A stretch of 64,000 nt of DNA, taken from assembly GCA_013407085.1 (NCBI GenBank), contig JACCGJ010018762.1, positions 62,001 through 126,000 on the forward strand, given 5' to 3'. Each line of letters begins with the position of its first letter. Position 1 is the first letter of the stretch. The position numbers and the translations under genes are program-made. Positions 12,361 through 26,030 of the stretch are shown here, piece after piece. A model generated the notes under the pieces. That model saw only the letters and a program-made list of their open reading frames with translations. It was not told the origin of the DNA and ran no database searches. Source of the stretch: Atriophallophorus winterbourni (lineage: Eukaryota; Platyhelminthes; Trematoda; Plagiorchiida; Microphallidae).

Positions 12361-15300
12361 AGGCCTTTCTGTTTCATTTGGAATTTGCTTCATACAGATG
12401 CATTAATGTCCAAGATTTTAGCTTTATTTGAAACTTGACGATTATTTGCGAATCATCTCTGATTTTGGCGCCGTATACAAACAAAACACTTTTCTGCCTT
12501 ACCTCAGTCACGATTAATTTTTCATAATATTCATGCTTATAATTTGTTTTTATGTTTTCTATGTGTGTTAGCTTTCACAACCATAACATTAGAACCTCAA
12601 ATCTTGTTGAAAGTAGTTTCAAATATGTTACCATTAAAAAAAATTCAATTCAATCTTATATATACTTTGGTGCTCAAATCCCCATTCCTTATACACCACT
12701 TTGTGATTCTGTATTCGATCATCGTGGAACTTAGTAAGAACCCTGTTCAACAGTGGTAACCAAGTATATTTTTTCAATTCATTTCGGTTACTGAAATATA
12801 TACCTTAGTGATTTGTAGAAAAAAATAGATATCACAAATGAAAACTTATATACCACTTAGTTCAATTACTATTCTATACTTTCAAAGAAGACAATAAAAA
12901 CTCTCAACGCTTAAAACCGATGCAATCTTAGTTATTTAATATAAGATAAACGCGGTATGACCAACCTGTTCAATCGCACACCTGCTAATCAACAAAATCG
13001 ATACTATAATCGATTTGACTGTAAATAAGCTAAGAACTAATTCCTTGATTAGTTGAATTTAAATTTGCTTCTCATGCAAATAAATGAATTTACCGAGCTG
13101 TGTTGCATCAAAGAAAGACGTCATATCATCTTAAAGCATTGGATGACTGTTTTCAGAGTTTAAAATGTTAAAAACGCGATTTATGTCTAAAGCATTAACT
13201 CTACTCGCCGAAGGTTCAACTGATAATCAAATATCGTAAAAGAAAGTAGATATTACCGTTTCGTAATAGGAGCATCTTGACTAAAATTGCTATTTTAAGG
13301 ATTATGCATCAGCAAATACTCTCAGGAAATTTCAGATAAAATGGCAGACAGATACTCGACACCTTGTCGGCTTTTATTAGCCAGATATTATCATTAATGC
13401 ATGTATAGTTGTCAAAATTAACCAGCATTCGCAGTATTTCGATATAAACCGAACAATCAACTGTCACCTGTGTCATCCGTGACACAATCCACACAGAATT
13501 TTTCAAACAATGACAAGGATTAATAACGTTTCACTGATTGCGTTTTGAAAATGTGTCAAATGTCACAATATACGAAAAAATATATATTCAATTGACTCAG
13601 ATAAATCTATGGAAAGTTTTGTTTATGTGCTTTGTATTTCTGAGTGTTAGCCTAAGCCAGTCAGAAAACGCCTTCGTAACAAATTATCAGCACATTATTA
13701 AATATCAAAAATGCATTTTTCCGAACAAAATGTTGTGTTGGTGATGATAGAGTACGAAAATCCTGCTGTGGTTATATCCGGAGATTTGAAAAGTTTCGCA
13801 ATGTTGTTCGCGTCAAATCTTCCCCACAAAACGCTCTCAATCTTACAACGAGACATATCTATGTATCAGATCTTATTCCGGTTGAAAATTCATACAGGTA
13901 TCGATTCATCGCACCTTAACGACGTCGCTGGAATTCTCATAGAACGTACTGAGTATCATAGTTAATAATTCATGTTAGCCAAGTATTAGAAATCTGTAAT
14001 TCAGCAAGCTACTATCATGAATTATTTCAAACAATCCCAAGCCGGTAGTGGAGTGAATGTGCAGGTAGATTGAGATATATAGAAATACTATTCTCGTATT
14101 CATACGCTTGGCCACCTTGCAGACACTTGCAAGAAATTGCTACCGGTTCTATTCTCATTACGTTCACCCGGTGAGAATAGCTTTTGCGTAATAATCTTCA
14201 GAACGCAGAGCCCATTTGATTTTAGACCAAACGGAAATCGTAATGTTCATTATCACATTATCAGCTCGAAACTTGATTTAAATGTAAATATCCGTACAAG
14301 ATCTAGGCTCACCGAAATAAGGATATAAGAGTTTGTTGGACACAATTAACGACTTGATAGTAGGATGTTATCATTCCGCCATTAAGCTGAGGACAAATAT
14401 TGAAATGGGTGTGATGGGAAATTGCATAGATGCGATTACGTTTTTGATGTTTATTTGCTTCATAAAAAAATTTATCTGAGCAATACATGATAGCGTGATA
14501 AAAACGTGCTGGTGGTAGATTTCTTATTGAATTCAAAGTCTAATTTGCCACATTGTTTGCCGTCTCAAATCGTCCATAATATGTTTATACGGTTCCTTAC
14601 CAGGTAATTACAAAAATCAATCGACGGATGTCTGCTAAGAAAACTTAAGAGTATGACAGGTGCGGTACGTATATCTGTTGAGCATTCATTGCAAGCAATC
14701 AGACGTATTCTGGATTTTAACCATTCATAAACATTCCCTAAAGTTAGCACATTTACCGTTTCCGCAAACCGAGTCGAAAATGTGCTGACATTCCCAGCTT
14801 TTTAAGAACATCGCGCTTACAGACGAACACACTTAGAACAAGTTCGGTGATTTACGCATCCCATACAGCATTACTTTGTCGATAAGTAAAAATGAATATG
14901 TACGAGTGGCCAAGTGAGCATTGCTTGCCTGAATAGCGAATTTCAACGACCACCGCGGGCTACAATGCCACAATGAATTTCTGCAACATGGATACACGCA
15001 GCAAAGCAGTGTCATCGACTAAACCCATGCCCCGTCATCCCAACCATCTCCGCGCTGATTTAATTTTAGACCGGAACGCGCCATGGTCTCTACAACTTGC
15101 TTTAAACATATGGCAACCGTATCGAGTAGCACTGATGCACACAGCAACAAAATAAGCCGTCGAATAATCACGTGCACTGTCCTGTCAACCACACTTATTC
15201 TGATGAGGCCACACCGTTATTAGGCTTTCACAACTGGCTGCAAATATTCCGCGTTCCACTCGAACGATCATATAGCTGCCAGAATTTTTCAACATTTTTA

Positions 15301-17519
15301 CTGACAGACTTTGTAGAATTTATATAATAAATTTGAATTTAAATATTTTTGTGAACAAGGTTTTGTGCGATTTTATGGTTCCTATTGTGAGGTTCACTTA
15401 GGGCGGATTTCACGAGCGTTACATCCACATTTAAGATCCTTTGGATTTCGATGTTGCGTTACACATAATTGTCCTTTTCCAAGGAAATTCGACTCGAGAA
15501 AAATGGCATTAAACTGTTATGGATCAGTGAACAATTTGAACACTTCAGATTTCAAATTATTTGTGCTTTCGTATATATATTTTGCCTATCGTAGTTTCTA
15601 CTTTATATATCTGGTTAAAATTATTTCAATGAAGGGACTAGCAATATAGCAGACAGTGTAAAGAGTGCGAAATAAACTTACGGGTGGATAAGGTATCATG
15701 CATATGCTTAACTTATGTGGGTAGACGTTGTCAATATTAGGGACAGCGTTACCTAAATGCGATATATTGTGCTTTTAATTATCCCAGATAATTCAATATT
15801 TTCAAAAGTTCAAACACCTTTTATTACTGAGTTGGTTTTTTGCATTAACTGTCTACCGATGCACAGAAGCATCATTCCGGCATTAAGTTTTCATTTCTCA
15901 ATTTCGTTTTTATCTTTAATTCAGAATTTGTAACGACATTATAAAACAGATAGGTAGAATAGCTTTCCTTACTTAGATCGACACAAGCTGAACATCCTGG
16001 CATTAGTGTAACGTTTTAAAGAAGGTTGCACTTAGTTTAAGTGAATTTAAGTGAAGCCAATCATCGTATACAATATCATAATTATCTGATTTAATATCAA
16101 CTTAGGTAATCAGTTGATGGGCTAATCTATAAACTTGCATATTGCAGTCGAATGTCACGTACTGGTCAGTTGTTTAGTCGACAAACTCCACCTGGCATTT
16201 CGTTTCCACTAGCCGTTGGTCATCATTAACACCGCACGATGAATCGCATAAATAAATCGATATTTTTTCAAAACAATCCAGACAATAACGTCAAAACATA
16301 CAATTTCCAGCTTTTAATATCATTCAAGTCCGAATTGGGACGTATATTGGCAAACGCTGGGAAACATTTAGATGATGGGACAATTGTTGAAAAAAACAAT
16401 TAATTTTGTTACAAAGAAATATCAGCAAGCCGTACTAGATCATTTTGTTAGCAAGAAGTTACAGCGTTTCGCATTGTTCAATCAAATAATTAGTTGTCAA
16501 TATAATACTAAATATTAGCTAATTTTCAAAAAATCGTTGTTTTATTTAGGAAAAATAGTTTGCTTCTGTGGCTTGGTTCTATTTGGTGGTAATGAATCAC
16601 TTTTAATTTATTTATATCGCGATATTTTATTTACGAAATAAAATACTTTTATAATACTACTAATATATATATATCATGCGGGCATTGCGTTGGTAACTTC
16701 CAAAATGGAAAACTAGAAAAATAATGTGCAAAGTAGTAATAACATACGAAGAAGGGTGCTTTTATTACATGATATTTGCCTTGTCCACAGGCTCTATCGT
16801 TAACAATGAAAAATTACGTTTACGTATATAATACCTTTTTATTTTGAATTCTCATCGATAATACTTTACGGACTCACGAAAGGTGAAAGTTATTGCATGC
16901 CAACCTTCGACCTTGAAGGACACTTATCTTTGTGGGAGCAGCATATTTTTAACAAAGTTTAGCTGGTTGACTCCTCCGTTTAAACTTATTTGAAACGGAA
17001 ATAGCTTCGCAGATTATTCACCAAATAAAACTGGGTCGTTAAATTAAAATAATGCGACCCACCTACGAAATAGCCGACATTTTTTATTATCATTCATATA
17101 ATAACAAATAACATATAAAGCACAAACACTTCGTTCCTTTAAGGATGGTTTGGAAAATTGCTATTAGAATTATTAACAAGGAAAATTTATGAAAAAACGT
17201 TTCCTTCAATAAACATTTGAGTCTCCTAAAATTACACATATAATATTTTCTTGTAGAGATAATGGCGATTTGTTTTTATTTCACATATTATGAAGAGTGC
17301 ATTTATTGAAACATGTAGCGTCGTCACATTTAAAGAAGAAATTTACCCCTAGCCTCCTCATACAGGCATTCTACAATCTCATAAACTGTGATAACACCTC
17401 AGAACTCAGAACTCAGAAAATTTTATGGTAGAAAAAGCAATAAGATTAACAATAACCATAGGATGACAAGTTATATGGAATATATTTAAAAAAAATATCT
17501 CAAAAATAATAGGAACAGT
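12361..17519. other. Long non-coding stretch
   Basis: About 5 kb with no conserved frame, no recognised RNA gene and no clear transposon end. Frames at 13538-13965, 14309-14536 and 15365-15649 lack domains, splice context or conserved composition. A fragment AGCCGGTAGTGGAGTG near 14040 matches only the 3' half of the family B repeat. Confidence 0.45.
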
Positions 17520-19080
17520 CACATACCGCATGGTTCGTCATAAACTCATCGAGTTTGGAAGCGAAAACCTCAACAGATTCTGATCGTGTGATTTCTTCAG
17601 GCAAATAGTTCCAAGTGAAACAAACTCTTACCGAGAAAAAAATACGACGAATATCCAATCGAGAATGCGGAATGCTTAAAGCCTTTGAATGTGTTCATGT
17701 TCGAGTAAGGCCATTGGGATTTAGCAAGTGTTTAAGGGGATGGTTTTCAGTATGCAAGATTTTGAATGTCAACAGGAGGTCACTACGTATCCGTCGTTGG
17801 GTAAAATCGTATAGGTTCAGTTTTAACATTCGCTCTGTGAAAAGCAAATTTCTGTACCGGGAGACCAACTTTGTAGCACGATGATAAATCCTGTCGAGTA
17901 TTTCGATATCTTTCCTCAGCCATGGTGCCAGGCTTGGATGGAATATTCCATAACAGGACGTACATACGTATTAATTACCCGGGGTAGGGTTTTGGGCGTA
18001 AAAATCCAGAATATTCTTTTGAGAAGACTCAAGATACGGCAAGCTTTATTATACACCATCCAGCAATGATGTCCAGGCTTAAGGTTAAACTAAACCCATA
18101 TACCGAGATCTTTTTCTGCTGTGGTCCAGACGAGATCTTGCGTGCCAAGCGGATACGTGCGGTGCAGAAATTTTCCAAGCTGCGGTATTTTACATTTCTC
18201 AGGGTTAAATGGTGACTCATTTAACTGGGACCAACGAAATAAGGTGCACAGATCCTGTTGTAATGCCATACAGTCATTAACAGACCTGACACGTATCCAT
18301 ATTTTAATATCATCGGCAAATAGTATCAAGTTGCATCCAATATCCTCTACTATATCGTTTATATACACCAAGAATAGAAGATGTCCAAGTACCGAGCCTT
18401 GCGGAACTCTACTCGTGACGTCTATTTTTCTAGATAAAGTGCCGCCAACGCAAACTTGGACGTGTCTATCAGAAAGATAGTTCATTATCCAATTCAGCAA
18501 CATTGCCGTAATTCCATAAGATTCGAGCTTTTTAATTAAGATGTCATGGTTGACTCTATTGAAAGCTTTGGGAATATCGATGTAGCAAGCATGTGCAGCC
18601 TCACCTTCGTCTAGTGCCTTGGTCCAATCATCGAACGTTGTAAGAAGGTTAGATAAACAGCAACGATCTCTTCGAAAACCGTGTTGTGCTGCGGTCAAAA
18701 TATTTTGGTTTTCAAAATGTTCTCTCGTGCGCGCAGACACAATGTGTTCCATCAATTTAGAGATCACTGAAAGTAACGTTACCGGTCTATAGTGTACTGT
18801 GTCTGAACGGCTACCGCCTTTATAAATAGGAGTTATCATCCCTGCTTTCAATTGTGGTAGTATATTTCCTTCATTTAAGCTGAGATTGAATATGCGATTG
18901 AGAGGAGCAGTCAAAGCGACGCGACACCTGCGAAGTATGGCGGGGTTATTTTTTATGTGCCAGGGGACTTCTTTTCGTTCAGTTGACAAAGTTCCCGCCC
19001 AACCGTGTATTCGTCGATAGTCATTTAACTTAGTAATTCGAAATGTGGCGAACTTGATGAAACTTGATATGGTATACAAC
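17520..19080 (-). pseudogene. CR1-like LINE, 5'-truncated (RT and C-terminal domain)
   Basis: The longest open part, 19079 to 18090, encodes most of an RT: HYRPVTLLSVISKLMEH near 18770-18800, YIDIPKAFNRVNHDIL near 18550-18590, VPQGSVLG near 18395, and LILFADDIKIW near 18300-18330 (the catalytic FADD loop is intact). The frame then breaks; the rest continues in other frames, with a TWNYLPEEI C-terminal motif near 17580-17620 and the element end near 17520. The 5' part (endonuclease) is missing, as is usual for LINE copies cut short during target-primed reverse transcription. Confidence 0.85.
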
Positions 19081-19134
19081 GCTTGGGATTGAAGACAAAT
19101 AAGTAAAACTTTGCTAAAGCATCAGCGGTACTAA

Positions 19135-19240
19135 GCGCATGCGGATCCTGATCTTATTGTCCATACCTGATGAGTGTAAACAGCACGAAACTGGTCGTGG
19201 GGTGTGTGTGATGGAAATGCATGCAAATGAATATTTTGAT
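19135..19240 (+). repeat. Hammerhead-like repeat, family A, copy with intact core
   Basis: This is the best family A copy. CUGAUGA is at 19167-19173; G10.1-C11.1 closes a four-pair stem II with loop AAACA; GAAAC follows at 19187. The predicted cleavage triplet is GUC with C at 19196. Stem I can form between CCATAC (19161-19166) and GTGGGG (19197-19202) with one A-G mismatch. Stem III is only the near-palindrome ACUGGU, so two RNA molecules would have to pair there, as reported for the dimeric hammerheads linked to Penelope-like elements. The segment GGAAATGCATGCAAATGA after it recurs at 49.93 kb. Confidence 0.6.
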
Positions 19241-19390
19241 ATTGGATACCGTTTCCTTGCTTTAGAATAAACCATAGCCTGAGGCAAGCATATGTCATTA
19301 TGCCATATCATAGTTAATATTCGTTCATGAAAAAGGGATAAAAATAATTATGTAATGTCAAGTGTTGTTCAGTTAAATACTTATCATGAG

Positions 19391-19615
19391 TCAATACGCA
19401 GGGGTCTTTGAATCGTTTTGCAACAAGTAAGTGTAAAAATTTCGAATGAAAGTTTCGACGTTGGGAGCGATGACAATAGTTTCGGGGAGGGCATTCCAAA
19501 GGAAAAGGACACGTTCAGAATAAAAATATCGGCGACAGCTGATACGGGAATGGGGAATTCGTAGTATTGCTGTGTGTACAAATACTGACACTGTTTCGTT
19601 GCTTTGTATAAGCAC
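19391..19615 (-). pseudogene. LINE 3'-terminal fragment (CR1-type C-terminus)
   Basis: A 74-codon frame contains RRYFYSERVLFLWNALPETI followed by a region ending in a stop. The F-x-x-R-V-x-x-x-WN-x-LP pattern is the standard C-terminal signature of CR1-like LINE ORF2. RT and endonuclease parts are absent, so it is a short 3' remnant, separate from the LINE at 17520-19080. Confidence 0.65.
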
Positions 19616-19639
19616 TCACTCAAAATCTAATCATTCGAG

Positions 19640-22600
19640 TGGGGGCGAGAAATACATTTGCTGAGAATCATTGCATATTGCAATATCCTTAAACTAGACG
19701 TATGGGCTGCCAGCTTTCATGATACGTTTTGCTTTTTATTTCAAATCTGATTTTACCTATCAGTAGTATTTGAAATTTGGAAAGCGTGTTAGAAGCAAGC
19801 GACCAGTTTCTTGATTGTTGTCATTTATAAGATATTCATATCCACAACCCAACATTCTAACCGCAAGTTGCTTCTGTGATAAACCCACATTTTGAACAGT
19901 TGACGACTAATGCTCATATACATCGTGAAATTTAACATCATATGGAGACTAAGCTAAATTCCACAATAAGTGCTTTGATGCACTGTTGAATGATGCAGTG
20001 TGAATGTTAATTATTATTATTATTAGGGTAAACTTGTTTCATTACTGGGCCATCAAAAACTATTCGCCTACGTTTATTACCGCTTACAGGTACGCTTATC
20101 TGGTTCTTTTGTAATAATTCCTTTGAATGTATACAAACATAAGATTTTGTTTACATTCCTGCGTATCCGTAGGAGTTAAACCTGATATAGTCATTTTTAT
20201 GCTGTTTTCACATAAGGCAAGATATTTATTCCCTCCATGCTATGTTGTGCGGAAAATCATGTACATGTTTTATCTGCATAATTAACTATACACAGCCGCC
20301 GGTAATGAGCTGCAGTCAAAATGACTGTCGACCGTTGGCCATTAATCCCATAGTTTATTGCCTGCTAGATCAGAGAATAGCAAATTTACCCAACCCTATT
20401 GAGCCAAATGGAAGCTGTGCTACACACAAGCGCGTAGCTCTTTTGCACTGTTCCTACATTCTATGTTATTTCTCGAAACATTTAGATATAGGAACTGATA
20501 ACCTCCTACAAAATGATTGAATTTTGGTTCTGATTCTGATTCTACGATTTGGAATGAGTATAATCTAATTAAAAACGGTAACATTTGATACCTGCCACGT
20601 TGCAAATGACGATAAAGATGGTCAATATAGGTTTATGACAGTATGTCTAGCGTAAAACACATGTAAACACAAATAAAGTATTGTGAAGGAATGCTTTATG
20701 GAGGCATTAATTGGCTACTCGTCAAACCAAACTTTACTCCGGACAATGGTCGGTGATCACGCGAAATTAATATGCGGGAAGAATTAGCTACCCATTGCAA
20801 GGATTAAACTGTTAAACGTTCAGGAATAGATCGTTTGGTTTAATAAGAATCCGCGATATCGGACTCACTGTACATAGAAAAAGTCACTCTCAACAATATT
20901 TTCAAGAGAACGATCCAACTTTCGTTGTAAATATATCGCATTCTCTTTAGATTTCTTAATCGAAGAAAGTTTTATAAAATATCTTAATCATAATTTTGGT
21001 AATCGCTGCAAGCGATACGCGCACGGTTGTTCGAAATAACAACCGAGGTGGCAACGATTTCCACTGGGATCCAGTGAGGTATATCAGCCGCGTGAATCGA
21101 CTTATATGGCCGTATCTCGTAGCCTGTACTTTTGTTATAGTTTGATCGCATAAGGCATATATATATATGCATATATGTTATGTTGATCAGATGGTGTTCG
21201 CCGAGCTTGTGTTATATTGTATATTTCATATGCTTATCATAAGAGTTGGCAATGTACAGAATCTGAAACTTTTTGCATTGCTTAGGTGAATTTGTGTGCT
21301 AATTTCGAAATTAAAAAACTACAACAGAAATTCGCTCTTCCCGTGATTTTTACCCATGAACGCTGTTATGTACTATCATTTAGGAAAACCTCTACGGCTT
21401 AATAAATGGAGTAGGAAACTGTGAATCGAATGGGTGACCTTTTATTTAGTGCTAATATTCCTTGCCGATCCTCTAAGTATCGCGGCACCCAATTTTGCAC
21501 TGTTCAAAATAATTCGGTGTATTTCATCCAATGTATTGATATGCTCACATTCTTCGGGTGGAGATGTTATTGGGTTCAGTAAACATCGAAACAGTAGTTA
21601 ATTAGTAAAAGAAATTATATTTGTTGTTGTTGTCGTTGATTCCTCCGGTGGATTTCGAACATATTTTTGTAAGGGTTTCATACGATTGTTACTCACAAAA
21701 TAAATTTATTGCGAGCCTTTATTAATACAACCATACTTTAACCGCATTTTATCATCGTATTTTGTACGTTAAAAAGTCATTGGATGCAAAAAATCGCGTA
21801 TCGCGCAATAGCAAAGTGCATTAGCGATGTGTACTAGTCACGCGCTTTCGAATGAGATGCAGAACTTTATCCTTCCGCACAACACAAGAGTAGGAAGTAC
21901 CGAAAATACCGAAGACGACAATTGCGAACTAGTAATACATCGGGTTTCGCATTGGGTCGGTTCGAGCGACAACATGTTCAGAATTATGAGAACATGGACA
22001 ACGTCATCCGCAATCGAACGATTCGTGGGTGAACGCGATTAGCGTTGGACAAGTTGACCGCAGAGATGAATCGTGACTCAATCGATGTGTGTGCGTGCAA
22101 TGCGAAGGGAGGGGAATATGGTTATTGTTGGAAATGTGATACTTGGCCAGATGTACACCGCCTGCCACTTGTTCACTTGGAATGACCTGATGCCATAAGT
22201 CCCGGTTTCACGACTCCATCTGCTACAATATTACCGAGTTAATTTTAACATCAACTTGAACATTTTTAATCAACCAAGTAACACTCGTCTATCGCGTCCA
22301 GTGATCATCGCTTAACGAAATTATGGACGAAAATCTATAGAAAATTAACTTAAATGACAACGCGATTCGTTTTAATGGAAAGCCAAACTTCATGACGTGT
22401 TGCAACGCCGCTAATGTTCAAGATTTGCCATCAATGATATTTTTGAAATTAAATTCTGTATTCTTTGTGAGGGACGTTTTGCGACAATGAACGGTACTTT
22501 TTAATTACTTGATCGCTCTTACCATAACTTGCACCAAACTTGGAACTTGATCGTAACAAGTTTTAATTGAGGTTATATTTCATTTGATAGTGAATAGTAT

Positions 22601-23655
22601 ATATATATATATATATTATAGCAATCAATTAGCGATTGCATAACTATCTCAAAAAGAAGTTTTATTGCCTTCCAGAAAATCTCTCTAACATTGATCCCTT
22701 TAGTTGACAATATTTCATTTGCACCATTAAATAAAGTGTGCCCACAACAACAGAATTAGTTTGCAAACCGGCATGTTTTGATACCGTCTACAAATCATAA
22801 CACATCCAAATCCTTGAGACAGAGCGAGTTTAATTTCACGATAGCATCAGAAATGTCCGACCACTTGACGTGAAAAAAAAACAGACAATATATGGATCAT
22901 TTTAAGAACCAAATTTCTTTCAATTTGCATGATACTCCTCAGGAAAATGCTCGGTAAATTAAATCAATGAATGATCATTGAAAAGCGCAATTCAAACTTT
23001 CTATCAAGTAACATTTCTCACACCACCAACTTTGTAGGTAGCATCTAAATGTTCACTTCAACTGATTGACGGCAATCGATTTAAGCATGAAATTGTAACT
23101 GACATGAAATGCTCTCTCCGCTGCAACTCTAGCAAGTACGTCAATAATTTCCCGTCCATTGTCTATTAAATTGGGAATTCTCTCTGCTTTGATCAAAATA
23201 TCGAAAGTTGCGTATCGCGCGCCATATTGGCGTGTCGAAGTACCAGGCGTGGCCAGTTAACTTTATGCATTGACAATTGATGGACATCCTGCGTGCGACA
23301 TTTCGATAGAACAGATGCCGGAACGCTAACATTTCCTTTACTTATGTAGATTATAATTTGGGGAAATGAGTGTAAAGTTCACGTTTATATTATATTGTCA
23401 TTTCTGAATCAATCATGTTTACCGAAGAGTTATGCAATAATGGAATTAGTGAGACTGGGTGAGAATTGACTAAATCCAAGTGGAGATATCCGACGACGTT
23501 GATAGAACTACGATGAACAAACTATTCAAGTTCACTTTTCAAATGATGAGCTCTATAAGGACGCTTCCTTGAATTTCTAGGGCTTTGATTGCTCATGCTA
23601 GATTAAACACCCAACTGCTGGAAATTTGCACTTGAAATGAAGTTTAAAAATTAAA
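19640..23655. other. Non-coding stretch with minor repeats
   Basis: No gene is recognised. A worn remnant of the family B repeat with its centre deleted lies at about 21535-21590 (GCTCACATTCTTC, then GGTGGAG and GGTTCAGT). Small (ATT)n and (TGT)n runs occur at 20012 and 21620. A (TA)n tract lies at 22597-22618. Frames at 20242-20520 and 21827-22042 show no domain. Confidence 0.4.
22597..22618. repeat. (TA)n microsatellite
   Basis: An uninterrupted TA dinucleotide run of about 22 bp. No clear inverted arms flank it. Confidence 0.85.
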
Positions 23656-23659
23656 GAGA

Positions 23660-23790
23660 TTTGAATGCAATCGATTAGAACAATGTTTGGCCAACGTTTT
23701 GCTCATGACACAATGGCTTCGTCAGACCAAGGGAGATAGTCCGAACAGGAGACATGGTTAATTAAACTTTCAACTTCACACTGCTTATCA
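23660..23790 (-). repeat. Dispersed repeat, family C, second copy
   Basis: It matches 1870-2010 in order: CAATCG, the AACGTTTTGC box, GACACAATGGCTTCGTCAGA and the GATAGTC word. On the minus strand the GAAAC box is changed to AAAAC, so this copy could not be an active hammerhead even if the family once was. Confidence 0.5.
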
Positions 23791-25660
23791 CTAGTACACA
23801 AAAATAATCAACAACAAAATTATTCTGAGGTGCATGTAACATGAATTTAACCATCTATGACTAGAAACAAAACTACAAAAGATGTGTTTAAAAATTTATA
23901 GTAATCCCATATAAAACGTGAGTATTTTGCATCTTTTATTCGGTATACCCTGCGGAATCTGTTACATTCTCATTCAAGAGAAATCAATTCGTGGCTTCAA
24001 CCAACCGTATTTCGCTCAAAATAATGCTGCCTTTTGAAACGTGTGTATGATATGTTTTGGTAAACATCGATAAACTTCGATGAATCAGTATACTTAGAAA
24101 ACATTTTGGCAGATATGAAATAAATAAATGTTTAACATGTCAATAATTATCGACCTTTTTAGAACCAGTTTGTTTTAAATTGATGTGCTGATGGGGCGAT
24201 CAACGTATCGATATATAACAACATCAAGCGCTAACCAATTTTATTTTCATGCTATTCAGTCATAAATCAATCAAACAAGTTGTCAACGGAAACGAGAAAT
24301 AAGTTGCATTACGTTGCTCGGTTATTTCAAGCAGTTGAGGTTTGAGAATGACAGGTTAAAAATTGCATTGTCTTCGTTAAGTACCGCACAAATCCTATAT
24401 TGTTATCCTAGTCTTGTACACCTCAGACTCTCAAAAAAGTATTCGCAAATGCTGAAAGTTGGCATTAGTTCAGTAAACATTTCGCGTCAAAACTCAATCA
24501 AAATCCAGACTTTCTTATGTGCATATCACAATGATTTGATGGGTTAAATTTTCGATAAAAATCGCATGAAAGTTCATTTGTTTGTAGTATGTGTCATATA
24601 TAGTATCCAAGCCTCGTTATTTGCTCACCAATATTTTAGATCACTTTCTAGTCATTGGCTAAGGAAATCATATATTTATCTGGTATGTTGAAATTGCATT
24701 ACAAAGGCGTGCATTTTTTGCAAATAAATTAAAATAGTTCGATTAATTTGCATTCCGTTTACAATCGATTAAAAGTTCGTGCGCCTATATATCACTATAT
24801 GGACACATACTTGAACGTGAAGATATTCAAATGTTGCTAGCTGCATTTTATACTTATTCATTATTGCAATATTTTACATGTGATGAAAAACTTTTACATG
24901 ATCACAAATATACGTTTGTTTCCCGCTTACTCCAAATTCATAAATCACGCACCAAGTCCGATCCCCTGGCTTTGCAACCAACTGGCAATAGGTCCTGATC
25001 AGTCAGTCGACAAAGTCAGCGCACGCTGGAAATGATTCTTCACACTCGGCCGCATCCACTATTGTCCCAACCCGATGATGTGTTATGGGACTGGCAGCAA
25101 TGGACCAACTGGTTGAGGCATTGAGATCGTGTGGCTGACACACCGTGACATAGAGAAGCGGTCAACTTGATGTCCAAGTGGTTAACGTCTTTATACTGGG
25201 TGTGATAGGGATGATGACAGATAAGTTCGCGTCAGTTGTGAGCTCACCGGTCTATTTGTGAGCGATAATAAACTAATTATTAATGAATTAGTGCCCGTGA
25301 CAATTATTGGTTGATATATTTAATAAGCTAATTTCTCATTGGTTATAGTCTATCGAAAACAACATGAAGCTTACCGAGAATATTTTATGGACTTTCAATC
25401 GAGGCAGATATTTTGACAATCGTTGCAGTGTGAACTACTATTTTCAAAGGCCAGGGTTTTATGTTTTAAGTTTCTATCTTGTAAAACAAAGGATAAAATA
25501 TAATCGGCCATTAGGTGTTTACAGTACGATACAACAAATTGAATTTGCATTGAACAAAATGGTTCGTTTCCATTATCCATATCTTTTGTCTTGTTCATCA
25601 CAACACAGCAAACAAATCCTCAGCTGCCTGCCAGTTTCGCGCTATTTGAACTGACCAGAT
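23791..25660. other. Non-coding stretch
   Basis: No supported gene. A less AT-rich block at about 24950-25210 stands out from its surroundings in composition but shows no conserved frame or terminal repeats; it may be an unrecognised repeat. A frame at 25364-25654 has no domain. Confidence 0.35.
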
Positions 25661-25664
25661 AGGG

Positions 25665-26030
25665 ATAGTATGATCAGAATCAGCATGCCATGAACCAGTG
25701 GACGAACGGTAAACCAGGTTAGTACTTGAATGCTACAGCTGGATAAGTTTCATACTACCAACATTCTCGATCATATTTGCCAACCCATATGTGGATGGGC
25801 TTAAACCCCTGGGCCTAATTCAAGAATTCTCATTTGCATTCACTTCTATCACACATAACCGACGACCGGTTTCGGTCTATTTACACTCATAAAATACGGG
25901 CAATAAAATCGGGATCCACATATCTTGAAACAATAGAGGAATGATAAACAAGGTTAGCGCTTGTAGGGGGTATAACCCAATCTACATGTGTGTGGGTACA
26001 TATAATTAAACTGGTGGGTCGTAATAACCT
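25665..26030 (-). repeat. Family A repeat, degenerate tandem (about 1.6 units)
   Basis: Two partly overlapping copies of the unit seen at 30174-30428 lie head to tail with a period near 232 bp: the AACCAGTGGACGAACGG word near 25700 recurs as AACAATAGAGGAATG near 25930, each downstream of a GATC box. The core between them, on the minus strand near 25875-25905, reads UUAUGAGUGUAAAUAGACCGAAACCGGUCGU in pieces: the GAAACCGGUC half is intact but the CUGAUGA box is mutated. An old tandem array of the same repeat is the simplest reading. Confidence 0.5.

Noticed and set aside
14035..14065. CCGGTAGTGGAGTG resembling family B
   Set aside because: Only the 3' half of the motif is present, with no CUGANGA box upstream; kept as a note, not as a ribozyme copy.
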